Translations under genes and position numbers: made by a program
The notes under the pieces: generated by a model
The model's input: the letters and a program-made list of their open reading frames with translations, nothing else
Told to the model about the DNA's origin: nothing
The model's database searches: none
Origin: Phytobacter ursingii
GTDB taxonomy: Bacteria > Pseudomonadota > Gammaproteobacteria > Enterobacterales > Enterobacteriaceae
Length of the DNA stretch: 64,000 nt
Assembly: GCA_901456055.1 (NCBI GenBank)
Contig: CABDWT010000002.1
Coordinates: 868,001-932,000, forward strand
Direction: 5' to 3'
Shown: one piece after another, positions 27,689 through 36,564 of the stretch
How positions within the stretch are numbered: position 1 is the stretch's first letter
How the letters are laid out: the number at the start of each line of letters is the position of its first letter

Positions 27689-29530
27689 TTATTCCCCTTT
27701 ATGTACAAGAAATTGAGTCATTATTATCTGGTTAATATTATCCAGCGCCTGATGAAAATCATTGGGTCCCGAACGTTGCAGTTGAAAAGATAAAATGACC
27801 TTCAGGCTTTTCAATAACTGACAGGCAACATCGGTGTGTTTCCCGTTTTGCCAGGAAGCTGAAATCGCCTTAATGGCCGGATTGTTAAAGTTAATATAGA
27901 GCTGTTTATCGGACTGCTCGCTGATCCGTTGAGTAAACTGCCGTGCCAGCATCAGTGCCGCAGTACTCATTCGTCGATCGGCATCATCTTGTTCCAGCCG
28001 CTGTTTCAATTCGACTTCGCGATTCGGCACCACCACAAAAGGGAGCACCGCGGGCTCAAAGCGTGAAATAACGCACTCTTCATCATCAGCCAGTTGCTCG
28101 CGCCACCACTGTTCTTCTTGCTGGCTAATCTCATGGCAGGAGAACAATGATTGATTACCGCCCGAGGTGCCAATTTCAATCAACCGCGCTGAATAGAGCG
28201 TCGCCCAACGGCGAAGAAACGGTATAACGGCATAGCGATGCCCCAGCGCAACGGGGCGCCCGGAAAGACGAAATAACATCTCCTCGAAGGAGCTCTCTTC
28301 TCCCGGCATCACCAGTAGCGTATTTTGCTGGCGCAGATGGCTGACCGGAATCTCCCCTTTTGAGGTCGGGATGAGCAGATCATCTTTAAGCAGATCAAAC
28401 AACCTTTCATCGCAAATCGCTGCGCCTAACAAGGCTTCATTATGACGCAGCAGCACACGCCGCCAGATAGCCGGCTGATTTTTTGCCAGCTCGCCCAGAC
28501 CGTTAATTAACCCCTCGGCTAACGCATGCTGCGTGGCGAAATAGGCGTCATCACGCTGTAAATCTTCCCGATTCGCCGTGGGCGTCAGGATGTTGGACTC
28601 TACAACACCGCCAACAAAACCTGCCCACAGCGGCAACAGATCGTGCGCCTGATCGTCGAGCAGCATGCCGCGCAAAAAGAGCGACAGATTACGGTTATCG
28701 CTGGTGCCATAGGTCGCGCCATCCTGAATCCAGAGAATGCCGACCACATCGCTTTTGCCAGAAGGGGTGATATCAATGGTGCAAATAGGGGTAAACGTAC
28801 GTTCAAAACGGCTGGCAAACTCAATGTTCTGCTTCTGCCGAAGCCCGGGATGGAGGACGACCGGCGAGTCGTGGTCCCGGCGCCAGGGGGGTGAAAGATG
28901 GTTGACCGCCGTTTCCGATTGACCCACAAACAGCGGTTCACGCATTAACACGCAATAGCGGCCAAGCAACGTTTCCAGCAACGGATTATCCGCAAGATAG
29001 CTGAACTCGTCTTTAAGGCTGAGGGTGACCGTAAAGCCTGGCTCCCTGGGGAAGGCATATTCGATTCGGTACGTTTCCCCGTTATCTGAACGATAAACCC
29101 ACCCTTCCTGAGGCGTTTTCCAGGAGGTGGTATGGACAGTAACCTGCCGTGCCAGCACGAATGACGATAAGAAACCCAGGCCGAACATACCAATGAGACC
29201 GGTGTCATCATCCTCCTGACGCAATTGCCGCGTATAGCCTATTCCGACCGTTGCCAGGAATTCATGGATTTCCTGTTTTGTCAGACCCGCGCCCGAGTCA
29301 GAAATCGTAATCGTTTTATTCTGCGGGTTGCCGGTCACCCGAATTTCAGGCGTGAAGGCAGAAGTAACGTCCTCCAGCCTGCGCCGGACTATCGCATCAT
29401 GCGCATTTTGCACCAGCTCACGTAACGCGACGATGGGCGTGGAGTAAAGGTGTTTACTTAACACCTGCATAAGGCCATGCAGATTTACCGCGGTATCATG
29501 CTGCTCAATAGCGACGATCTTATTATCCAT
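27689..29530 (-). CDS. Divergent Hsp90-family (GHKL) ATPase
   Basis: The 613 residues match HtpG in size and N-terminal architecture but are strongly divergent. The GHKL ATP site is complete: ELVQNAHDAI (E38, N42, D45), DSGAG (D78, G80, G82) and the GMFGLGF lid motif (114-120). Unlike histidine kinases the ATPase domain comes first and is followed by long middle and C-terminal regions, as in Hsp90. The ATG chosen has no strong Shine-Dalgarno; a TTG nine codons upstream is also possible. It is first in a two-gene operon with the TPR protein. It is not the housekeeping htpG, which lies elsewhere in enterics. Client proteins are unknown. Confidence 0.85.
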   Translation of the reverse strand: MDNKIVAIEQHDTAVNLHGLMQVLSKHLYSTPIVALRELVQNAHDAIVRRRLEDVTSAFTPEIRVTGNPQNKTITISDSGAGLTKQEIHEFLATVGIGYTRQLRQEDDDTGLIGMFGLGFLSSFVLARQVTVHTTSWKTPQEGWVYRSDNGETYRIEYAFPREPGFTVTLSLKDEFSYLADNPLLETLLGRYCVLMREPLFVGQSETAVNHLSPPWRRDHDSPVVLHPGLRQKQNIEFASRFERTFTPICTIDITPSGKSDVVGILWIQDGATYGTSDNRNLSLFLRGMLLDDQAHDLLPLWAGFVGGVVESNILTPTANREDLQRDDAYFATQHALAEGLINGLGELAKNQPAIWRRVLLRHNEALLGAAICDERLFDLLKDDLLIPTSKGEIPVSHLRQQNTLLVMPGEESSFEEMLFRLSGRPVALGHRYAVIPFLRRWATLYSARLIEIGTSGGNQSLFSCHEISQQEEQWWREQLADDEECVISRFEPAVLPFVVVPNREVELKQRLEQDDADRRMSTAALMLARQFTQRISEQSDKQLYINFNNPAIKAISASWQNGKHTDVACQLLKSLKVILSFQLQRSGPNDFHQALDNINQIIMTQFLVHKGE

Positions 29531-29850
29531 AATTTTTTCAGATCTCTGATTTTTCAATTAAATTGCAGACAGGTAAGTATAGGTGCAGCTACAAAAAATT
29601 CGCGACTCCATATTATTATTTTCGGTCAGGAAGAATAAGCCGATAAAATCTTAAAGAATGTTGATTAATAGAATATGAATTATTACGGAAGATACTGTTC
29701 ATCCTGTAATGTGACGCAAGATATATCAATGAGATGACAAGGTTATTAATTACTGTCGCACACCATAACGAAATGGAATAGAATTTCGCTGTTCACTCTC
29801 TCCGTATTATCGCGGCTGCTGAACCCGATCAATCTGTGAGAGAAAAGACG
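29531..29850. other. Divergent intergenic region upstream of the Hsp90-like gene
   Basis: These 320 AT-rich bases separate the Hsp90-like gene from the small basic protein gene. Promoters for both must lie here but no strong -10/-35 pair or heat-shock consensus is apparent. No extra gene is supported. Confidence 0.5.
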
Positions 29851-30096
29851 ATGGAAACACCCCGTAGCCGGGACTGGCGCCTCGCCCAAAAGCGGCGCAA
29901 GAAATCCCGTGATGTTCACACCGCGCTTTTGCGTTTTCGTGGCGAAAAAAACTGGAAGATGCTGTACCTGCGTTCTGAAAAAGTCTCGCGGGCCGCACAA
30001 CTGGGAATGGAGTATCCACGGATAACCCGTCGACAACGGACGAAGCGTGGCCTGGAAGAGTATCTGCTTGCCAATGAATGTCCTTTTCATTTGTAG
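29851..30096 (+). CDS. Small basic conserved hypothetical protein
   Basis: This encodes an 81-residue, very basic protein (METPRSRDWRLAQKRRKKSRD...) with many Arg and Lys throughout, and no membrane segment. I do not recognise the family; nucleic-acid binding is a reasonable guess from charge alone. The ATG follows GAGAGAAAAGACG, and a GTG five codons upstream is an alternative. Its last 23 bases overlap the start of the phosphatase-like gene, implying translational coupling. Because the overlapping frame is well conserved in motif, both frames appear genuine. Confidence 0.65.
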   Translation: METPRSRDWRLAQKRRKKSRDVHTALLRFRGEKNWKMLYLRSEKVSRAAQLGMEYPRITRRQRTKRGLEEYLLANECPFHL

Positions 30097-30427
30097 CCGC
30101 AATCAATGGCGCAGCCCCACGGCGGAACAGGTGTTCCGCCGTTATGCCGGGCTTAATGTCCGCTCCGCAGGCACCAGCCGTCATGCCAAAAAACCGGTTT
30201 CTGCCGAATGGCTTCAGTGGGCGGAGGTTATTTGCGTGATGGAACAGAAACATAAAAACCGGTTAATGGCCGACTTTCGTCGCATCATCGGCAACAAACC
30301 GCTTCACGTTCTCGACATTCCTGATGACTACCGCTACATGGAGCCTGCGTTGATCGCCCTGCTCGAAGAGATCGTTCCTCCGGTACTTGGCCTCGCCAGT
30401 GATGCCACCCCGCCGACGCATTCTTAG
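30074..30427 (+). CDS. Short low-molecular-weight protein tyrosine phosphatase-like protein
   Basis: The 117 residues begin with the LMW-PTP phosphate loop, here VLFICSRNQWRSPTAE: C7-x5-R13-S14. The product is shorter than standard LMW-PTPs such as Wzb or Etp (about 145-150). The usual DPY acid loop near the C-terminus appears as LDIPDDYRYM, so the general-acid Asp could still be present. The start overlaps the upstream small gene by 23 bases. It converges on rpiB with a 4-base overlap of stops. Substrate unknown; tyrosine kinases are not encoded nearby, so a protein or small-molecule phosphate substrate are both possible. Confidence 0.8.
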   Translation: MNVLFICSRNQWRSPTAEQVFRRYAGLNVRSAGTSRHAKKPVSAEWLQWAEVICVMEQKHKNRLMADFRRIIGNKPLHVLDIPDDYRYMEPALIALLEEIVPPVLGLASDATPPTHS

Positions 30428-30873
30428 CGTTGCTGTTGCTCTATCGCCTGAATCGCCTCAACGCGCGTAAGATGGCGCCCTCCTTCAAACTCGGCGGCCA
30501 GCCAGCTATCGACAATCATTTTCGCCAGCTCAAGGCCAACAACCCGTGAACCAAACGCCAGGATGTTGGTGTCGTTATGCTGACGGGAAAGCTGTGCCGA
30601 ATAAGGCTCGCTGCACACAACGGCACGAATGCCAGGGTATTTATTAGCGGTAATAGAGATACCGACGCCCGTACCACAAATCAGAATGCCGCCTTCCACT
30701 TCCCCTGCCACCACCGCCTCCGCCACTGCGCTGGCAAAGCGTGGATAGTCAGTGCGCTCACCTGACCACGTACCTTTATCGATAACGTCAACCCCCCTCG
30801 CCGCCAGGTGCGCCAGAATATCCCCCTTAAGAATGAAACCGACGTGATCGCAGCCGAACGCAATCCTCTTCAT
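30424..30873 (-). CDS. rpiB: Ribose-5-phosphate isomerase B / allose-6-phosphate isomerase
   Basis: RpiB interconverts ribose 5-phosphate and ribulose 5-phosphate, and in the allose pathway isomerises D-allose 6-phosphate to D-allulose 6-phosphate. The 149-residue length equals that of E. coli. Active-site features are visible: GCDHVG at the start, CGTGVGISITANK (catalytic Cys near 67) and the NDTNILAFGSR segment. It is transcribed away from rpiR, and the shared gap holds an inverted repeat that may be the RpiR operator. RpiR represses rpiB in E. coli. Confidence 0.96.
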   Translation of the reverse strand: MKRIAFGCDHVGFILKGDILAHLAARGVDVIDKGTWSGERTDYPRFASAVAEAVVAGEVEGGILICGTGVGISITANKYPGIRAVVCSEPYSAQLSRQHNDTNILAFGSRVVGLELAKMIVDSWLAAEFEGGRHLTRVEAIQAIEQQQR

Positions 30874-31235
30874 GTTTTCCGCCTTATGATTGAGCAAACT
30901 TTACGGACCCGGTGACCTTTGTGATTTCTGACCGGTTTTCTGCTGAATAAAACCCCAAAATCACCGGGTTCAGCGTCTTTTCTACACGGCATTAATTTAC
31001 AAATCAACTAATCGTTGTGTTCTAATCATCAAAATAAAAAATATCACCATCAAAAATATAAATATAATTTATTGATATTATTGTAATTAATTGAAAATCT
31101 GCATACCAGAACACCCTCTAACTTCACAAAAGATAAAACTTTATGAATTTAAATGTTGTGTGAAGTTAGCGACATATTTATGATGATGCCTGTGGTGATA
31201 TAGTGTCGTCATCAATACAAAAACAAGAGAAAGCA
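30874..31235. other. rpiB-rpiR divergent control region
   Basis: These 362 AT-rich bases contain the inverted repeat pair at 31118-31169 and no supported gene. Promoters for rpiB (minus strand) and rpiR-als (plus strand) are expected here. Confidence 0.6.
31118..31169. promoter_or_regulatory. Inverted repeat, candidate RpiR (AlsR) operator
   Basis: CTAACTTCACA and its exact reverse complement TGTGAAGTTAG lie 41 bases apart centre to centre, about four helical turns. The right arm plus CGACA also resembles a CRP site. The placement fits a repressor acting on both divergent genes. Confidence 0.6.
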
Positions 31236-32126
31236 ATGAGTCAGTCAGAGTTTGATCAAGGACTCCCTAACGGTATCGGCCTCGCCCCCTGGCTGCGAAT
31301 GAAGCAGGAAGGAATGACCGATAACGAGAGCCGCATTGTGGACTGGTTACTTACACCAGGTAATCTGAGCGACGCGCCAGCCATTAAAGATGTGGCGGAA
31401 GCACTCGCCGTGTCAGAGGCGATGATTGTTAAGGTTTCAAAGCTGCTGGGCTTTAGCGGTTTTCGTAACCTGCGTAGCGCACTCGTGGACTACTTTTCTC
31501 AGTCCGAGCAGGTTCTCCCCGCAGAACTTGCTTTTGATGAAGCACCACTGGATGTGGTGAACAAGGTTTTCAACATCACATTACGCACCATCATGGAAGG
31601 TCAGTCGATTGTGAATGTGGAAGAAATTCATCGCGCGGCGCGCTTTTTCTACCAGGCGAAGCAGCGGGATCTTTACGGCGCGGGCGGATCAAATGCCATC
31701 TGCGCGGATATCCAGCATAAGTTTTTACGTATCGGTGTACGCTGCCAGGCTCATCAGGACGCACACATAATGATGATGTCCGCAGCGCTATTGCAAGAAG
31801 GCGATGTTGTACTGGTGGTTACCCACTCAGGGCGGACAAGCGATGTTAAAGCAGCAGTGGAACTGGCAAAAAGGAATGGGGCAAAAATTATTTGCATCAC
31901 ACATAGCTATCATTCGCCCATTGCCAGGATGGCTGATTTTATTATTTGCTCGCCAGCACCAGAGACGCCTTTATTAGGTAGAAACGCATCTGCAAGAATA
32001 TTACAACTGACATTACTCGACGCATTCTTTGTATCGGTTGCTCAACAGAATATCGAACAGGCGACCAAAAATATGGAAAAGACCGGTGCAATTGTTGATT
32101 TCTTTTCACCGGGCGCATTAAAGTAA
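31236..32126 (+). CDS. rpiR: RpiR/AlsR transcriptional repressor
   Basis: RpiR represses rpiB and the D-allose genes in E. coli, with allose or its phosphate as inducer. The 296 residues equal E. coli in length once the ATG giving MSQSEFDQGLPNGIGLAPWL is used. An N-terminal HTH (about residues 45-85, IKDVAEALAVSEAMIVKVSK) precedes a sugar isomerase (SIS) domain (about 125-265, with LYGAGGSNAICADIQHKF and VVTHSGRTSDVKAAVELA). It is the first gene ahead of alsB, with a hairpin in the 71-base gap. Confidence 0.95.
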   Translation: MSQSEFDQGLPNGIGLAPWLRMKQEGMTDNESRIVDWLLTPGNLSDAPAIKDVAEALAVSEAMIVKVSKLLGFSGFRNLRSALVDYFSQSEQVLPAELAFDEAPLDVVNKVFNITLRTIMEGQSIVNVEEIHRAARFFYQAKQRDLYGAGGSNAICADIQHKFLRIGVRCQAHQDAHIMMMSAALLQEGDVVLVVTHSGRTSDVKAAVELAKRNGAKIICITHSYHSPIARMADFIICSPAPETPLLGRNASARILQLTLLDAFFVSVAQQNIEQATKNMEKTGAIVDFFSPGALK

Positions 32127-32136
32127 AACTAAAAAA

Positions 32137-32167
32137 GGTTAATCCCATTATCTCTGTGGGATTAACC
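32137..32167 (+). terminator. Hairpin between rpiR and alsB
   Basis: The 11-bp perfect stem GGTTAATCCCA / TGGGATTAACC has a 9-base loop but no U tract. It may protect the alsB message or partly block readthrough from rpiR. Confidence 0.5.
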
Positions 32168-32197
32168 ACAACACTTCCCTACAATGAGAATACTGCT

Positions 32198-33133
32198 ATG
32201 AATAAATACCTGAAAATATTCAGCGGCGCTGCTATGGGTTTAATGTTATCTACCAGCGCGTTTGCTGCCGCCGACTATGCCGTCGTATTAAAAACACTGT
32301 CTAACCCATTCTGGGTGGATATGAAAAAAGGCATTGAAGACGAAGCGAAAACTCTGGGCGTCAGCGTAGATATTTTCGCATCTCCTTCAGAAGGCGATTT
32401 TCAGTCACAGCTTCAGTTATTCGAAGATCTGAGCAATAAGAATTATAAAGGTATCGCATTCGCACCACTCTCTTCCGTCAATCTGGTTATGCCGGTTGCG
32501 CGTGCATGGAAAAAAGGTATTTATCTGGTTAACCTTGATGAAAAAATCGACATGGATAACCTCAAAAAAGCAGGCGGTAACGTCGAAGGCTTTATTACCA
32601 CCGATAACGTCGCCGTTGGTGCAAAAGGTGCGGACTTTATCGTAGAGAAACTGGGTACACAGGGTGGTGAAGTGGCCATTATCGAAGGTAAAGCCGGTAA
32701 TGCGTCCGGTGAAGCACGTCGTAACGGCGCTACCGAAGCCTTTAAAAAAGCCAGCCAGATTAAACTGGTTGCCAGCCAGCCCGCCGACTGGGACCGTATC
32801 AAAGCCCTGGACGTTGCCACCAACGTACTGCAGCGTAACCCGGACCTGAAAGCGTTCTACTGCGCCAATGACACCATGGCGATGGGCGTGGCTCAGGCCG
32901 TAGCTAATGCTGGCAAGACAGGCAAAATACTGGTTGTCGGCACCGACGGTGTTCCGGAAGCCCGTAAGATGGTAGAGGCGGGTCAGATGACCGCCACTGT
33001 TGCCCAGAACCCGGCTGATATCGGCGCCACTGGCCTGAAAATGATGGTTGATGCAGCGAAAACCGGTAAGGTGATTCCGCTGGATAAGGCCCCGGAATTC
33101 AAGCTGGTCGATTCAATCCTGGTCACGAAGTAA
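32198..33133 (+). CDS. alsB: D-allose periplasmic binding protein AlsB
   Basis: AlsB captures D-allose in the periplasm and delivers it to the AlsAC transporter. The 311-residue length is the E. coli one. A signal peptide (about 1-23, ending AFAA) precedes a type I periplasmic sugar-binding fold with ADYAVVLKTLSNPFWVDMKKG at the start and FYCANDTMAMGVAQAV near 230. The start chosen follows GAGAATACTGCT; an in-frame extension would run into the rpiR-alsB hairpin. A repeat element separates it from alsA. Confidence 0.96.
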   Translation: MNKYLKIFSGAAMGLMLSTSAFAAADYAVVLKTLSNPFWVDMKKGIEDEAKTLGVSVDIFASPSEGDFQSQLQLFEDLSNKNYKGIAFAPLSSVNLVMPVARAWKKGIYLVNLDEKIDMDNLKKAGGNVEGFITTDNVAVGAKGADFIVEKLGTQGGEVAIIEGKAGNASGEARRNGATEAFKKASQIKLVASQPADWDRIKALDVATNVLQRNPDLKAFYCANDTMAMGVAQAVANAGKTGKILVVGTDGVPEARKMVEAGQMTATVAQNPADIGATGLKMMVDAAKTGKVIPLDKAPEFKLVDSILVTK

Positions 33134-33155
33134 TGCAGGTCAGTTCGGCCTGATG

Positions 33156-33226
33156 CCCTCACCCCTGCCCTCTCCCACCGGGAGAGGGTGAAAGGCAAAC
33201 AGTGCGATGAGGGTCAGGGTGAGGGG
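33156..33226. repeat. GC-rich palindromic repeat between alsB and alsA
   Basis: GCCCTCACCCCTGCCCTCTCCC, GGGAGAGGG and the closing GGGTGAGGGG form nested inverted repeats in the transcribed gap. The same motif order recurs at four other intergenic places in the window. Confidence 0.75.
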
Positions 33227-33267
33227 AAATACGCGGCTCCAACAAAAGGTAATAAAGGAAACTCATT

Positions 33268-34800
33268 ATGGTCACGCCATATATTTCGATGGCGAGTATC
33301 GGCAAATCCTTTGGTCCGGTTCACGCATTAAAATCCGTCGATTTAACTATTTACCCTAATGAAATACATGCATTATTGGGTGAGAATGGTGCCGGTAAAT
33401 CAACGTTAATGAAAGTATTATCGGGAATTTATGAACCGACCAAAGGCACCATCACCATTAATGATATTAATTACGACAAACTCGATCATAAGCTGGCGGC
33501 GCAACTCGGCATTGGTATTATTTATCAGGAACTCAGTGTTATTGATGAATTAACCGTACTGGAAAATCTGTATATCGGCCGTCACCTGACGAAGAAGGTT
33601 TGTGGTGTCAATCTTATTGACTGGCGAGAAATGCGCGTCCGCGCCGCAATGATGTTATTGCGTGTTGGCCTAAAAGTAGACCTTGATGAAAAAGTGGCGA
33701 ATTTATCTATCAGCCACAAACAAATGCTCGAAATTGCCAAGACATTAATGCTCAACGCCAAAGTTATTATTATGGACGAGCCAACTTCTTCGCTGACGAA
33801 TAAAGAGGTTGATTATCTTTTTCTGATAATGAATCAGCTACGCAAAGAAGGGACGGCAATTGTTTATATCTCTCACAAACTGGCTGAAATCCGCCGTATT
33901 TGTGACCGCTATACCGTCATGAAAGACGGCAGCAGCGTCTGCAGCGGCCTGGTCAGCGATGTCTCTAATGACGACATCGTCAAACTGATGGTCGGCCGTG
34001 AGTTACAAAACCGCTTCAACGCAATGAAAGAGAACACCGGCAACGTTGAGCGAGACACGGTGTTTGAAGTGAAAAACGTCACCAGCCGCGACAAGAAAAA
34101 AGTGCGCGATATCTCGTTCAGTGTCAATCGCGGCGAGATCCTCGGCTTCGCCGGGCTGGTCGGTTCAGGGCGTACCGAACTGATGAACTGCCTGTTCGGT
34201 GTGGATAGACGCAGCAGCGGTGAAATCCGTCTCAATGGCAAAGTTATCTCTCCGCGTTCCCCGCTGGACGCACTGAAAAAAGGAATGGCCTACATCACCG
34301 AAAGCCGCCGCGAGAATGGTTTCTTTGGCAACTTCTCTATCGCCCAGAACATGGCGGTAAGCCAGAGTCTGAAGAAAGGTGGCTATAAAGGCGCAATGGG
34401 ATTGTTTAATGAAGTCGAAGAGCGAAACGTTGCGCAGGCGCAGCGTGAGTTGTTGGGGCTGAAATGCCACTCCGTCGATCAGAACATCACCGAGCTTTCC
34501 GGTGGGAATCAGCAGAAGGTACTGATCTCCAAATGGCTGTGCTGCAACCCTGACGTGGTCATTTTCGATGAGCCGACACGCGGTATCGATGTTGGCGCAA
34601 AAGCTGAAATCTACAAAGTGATGCGCCAACTGGCGGATGACGGAAAGGTCATCCTGATGGTGTCATCCGAACTTCCTGAAATTATCGCCGTCTGCGACCG
34701 CATCGCCGTGTTCTGCGAAGGACGACTGACGCAAATCCTGCCCAATCGCGACGATATGAGCGAAGAGGAGATTATGGCATGGGCATTACCACAAGAGTGA
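33268..34800 (+). CDS. alsA: D-allose ABC transporter ATP-binding protein AlsA
   Basis: AlsA is the double-domain ATPase of the D-allose importer. The 510 residues carry two ABC cassettes: Walker [10 protein letters not shown] near residue 40 with NLSISHKQMLEIAK and IIMDEPTSSL, and a second, degenerate P-loop (GLVGSGRTE near 296) with [14 protein letters not shown] and VIFDEPTRGID. Length and motifs equal E. coli AlsA. The 3' end overlaps alsC by 22 bases. Confidence 0.97.
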   Translation: MVTPYISMASIGKSFGPVHALKSVDLTIYPNEIHALLGENGAGKSTLMKVLSGIYEPTKGTITINDINYDKLDHKLAAQLGIGIIYQELSVIDELTVLENLYIGRHLTKKVCGVNLIDWREMRVRAAMMLLRVGLKVDLDEKVANLSISHKQMLEIAKTLMLNAKVIIMDEPTSSLTNKEVDYLFLIMNQLRKEGTAIVYISHKLAEIRRICDRYTVMKDGSSVCSGLVSDVSNDDIVKLMVGRELQNRFNAMKENTGNVERDTVFEVKNVTSRDKKKVRDISFSVNRGEILGFAGLVGSGRTELMNCLFGVDRRSSGEIRLNGKVISPRSPLDALKKGMAYITESRRENGFFGNFSIAQNMAVSQSLKKGGYKGAMGLFNEVEERNVAQAQRELLGLKCHSVDQNITELSGGNQQKVLISKWLCCNPDVVIFDEPTRGIDVGAKAEIYKVMRQLADDGKVILMVSSELPEIIAVCDRIAVFCEGRLTQILPNRDDMSEEEIMAWALPQE

Positions 34801-35759
34801 AAAGCGAAATGAGCGAGAAAAAGCCCTTCAACTTCGCGCTGTTCTGGGATAAATACGGCACCTTTTTTATCCTGGCTATCATCGTTGCGATCTTTGGCAC
34901 AATGTCGTCCCAGTACTTCCTGACGGCGAATAATATCACGCAGATCTTTGTCCAAAGTTCGGTGACAGTACTGATCGGTATGGGCGAGTTCTTCGCCATC
35001 CTGATTGCTGGTATCGACCTGTCCGTCGGCGCAATTCTGGCGCTCTCCGGGATGGTCACCGCCAAGTTAATGCTGGCCGGTGTTGACCCTTTCCTGGCAG
35101 CCGTAATCGGCGGCGTGGTGGTCGGCGGCTTACTGGGCGCCATCAACGGTTGCCTGGTGAACTGGACAGGGCTACATCCATTCATCATTACGCTTGGGAC
35201 CAACGCCATTTTCCGTGGGATCACGCTCGTTATCTCTGATGCCAACTCGGTTTATGGCTTCTCCTTTGATTTCGTTAACTTCTTCGCCGCGAGCGTTATC
35301 GGCATCCCGGTGCCGGTACTCTTCTCTCTGGCCGTGGCGATCATTCTCTGGTTTCTGACCACCCGTATGCGCCTGGGGCGCAACATCTATGCGCTCGGCG
35401 GTAACAAGAACTCTGCGTTTTATTCCGGTATCGATGTGAAATTCCACGTTCTGGTGGTGTTCATTATCTCCGGCATCTGCGCCGGGCTGGCGGGCGTCGT
35501 TTCCACCGCACGTCTGGGTGCCGCAGAACCACTGGCCGGTATGGGTTTTGAGACCTACGCCATTGCCAGCGCCATCATCGGCGGCACCAGCTTCTTCGGC
35601 GGCAAGGGGCGCATCTTCTCAGTGGTTATTGGCGGGCTGATTATCGGCACCATCAACAACGGTCTGAATATCTTGCAGGTTCAAACGTATTACCAGTTGG
35701 TAGTGATGGGCGGACTAATTATCGCCGCAGTCGCCCTGGACAGACTGATCAGTAAATAA
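34779..35759 (+). CDS. alsC: D-allose ABC transporter permease AlsC
   Basis: AlsC is the membrane permease of the allose importer, 326 residues as in E. coli, with about eight to ten helices. The family signature around EFFAILIAGIDLSVGAILAL (about 70-90) and the cytoplasmic loop AIIGGTSFFGGKGRI (about 267-281) that contacts the ATPase are clear. Translation starts within the end of alsA. A 109-base gap without recognisable signals separates it from alsE. Confidence 0.97.
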   Translation: MGITTRVKSEMSEKKPFNFALFWDKYGTFFILAIIVAIFGTMSSQYFLTANNITQIFVQSSVTVLIGMGEFFAILIAGIDLSVGAILALSGMVTAKLMLAGVDPFLAAVIGGVVVGGLLGAINGCLVNWTGLHPFIITLGTNAIFRGITLVISDANSVYGFSFDFVNFFAASVIGIPVPVLFSLAVAIILWFLTTRMRLGRNIYALGGNKNSAFYSGIDVKFHVLVVFIISGICAGLAGVVSTARLGAAEPLAGMGFETYAIASAIIGGTSFFGGKGRIFSVVIGGLIIGTINNGLNILQVQTYYQLVVMGGLIIAAVALDRLISK

Positions 35760-35868
35760 CCTTATCGCTTTAGGTCGCAGGTGTTCTGCCTTGTCGGTTG
35801 GCTCCTTACCAGGGAATTGACGAGCCGATGGGCTTCTTGCCGCCAAAAATCAAAATTCAGGAGTTAGC

Positions 35869-36564
35869 ATGAAAATTTCCCCCTCTTTGATGTGTATGGA
35901 TCTGCTGAAATTTAAAGAACAGATCGAATTTATCGATACCCACGCAGACTATTTCCACATCGACATCATGGATGGACATTTCGTCCCTAACCTGACGCTG
36001 TCACCGTTCTTCGTAAGTCAGGTCAAAAAGCTGGCGAGTAAGCCGCTCGACTGCCATCTGATGGTAACGCGGCCACAGGACTACATCAGCCAACTGGCAA
36101 GCGCAGGGGCAGACATCATCACCCTGCACCCGGAGACCATTAACGGCCAGGCCTTCCGCCTGATCGACGAAATTCGCCGCCTGGGCATGAAAGTGGGTCT
36201 GATCCTGAACCCGGAAACCACCGTGGATGCGATGAAGTACTACATCCACAAAGCCGACAAAGTGACCGTAATGACCGTTGACCCGGGTTTTGCTGGTCAG
36301 CCGTTTATTCCGGAAATGCTGAATAAAATCGCCGAACTGAAAGCCTGGCGTGAGCGCGAAGGGCTAAGCTTTGAAATCGAGATCGACGGATCCTGCAACA
36401 AAGCAACCTATAAGCGTCTGATGGAAGCCGGAGCGGATGTGTTTATCGTTGGCACCTCCGGCCTGTTCAACCAGGCAGAGCAGATTGGCGACGCCTGGGC
36501 CGTTCTGGAAGAGCATGTTCTGGCCGCGAAAAACGAGGTACAACCTCATGCACCAACAGCATAA
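35869..36564 (+). CDS. alsE: D-allulose-6-phosphate 3-epimerase AlsE
   Basis: AlsE converts D-allulose 6-phosphate to fructose 6-phosphate, the last step before glycolysis. The 231 residues form a ribulose-phosphate 3-epimerase type TIM barrel with [33 protein letters not shown] (metal His and Asp), [12 protein letters not shown] and [11 protein letters not shown]. It equals E. coli in length. GGAGTTAGC precedes the ATG. Its end overlaps the alsK start by 17 bases. Confidence 0.97.
   Translation: MKISPSLMCMDLLKFKEQIEFIDTHADYFHIDIMDGHFVPNLTLSPFFVSQVKKLASKPLDCHLMVTRPQDYISQLASAGADIITLHPETINGQAFRLIDEIRRLGMKVGLILNPETTVDAMKYYIHKADKVTVMTVDPGFAGQPFIPEMLNKIAELKAWREREGLSFEIEIDGSCNKATYKRLMEAGADVFIVGTSGLFNQAEQIGDAWAVLEEHVLAAKNEVQPHAPTA

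Noticed and set aside
33156-33226. CRISPR array
   Set aside because: The palindromic repeats are scattered singly across the window, lack regular spacers and have no cas genes nearby.
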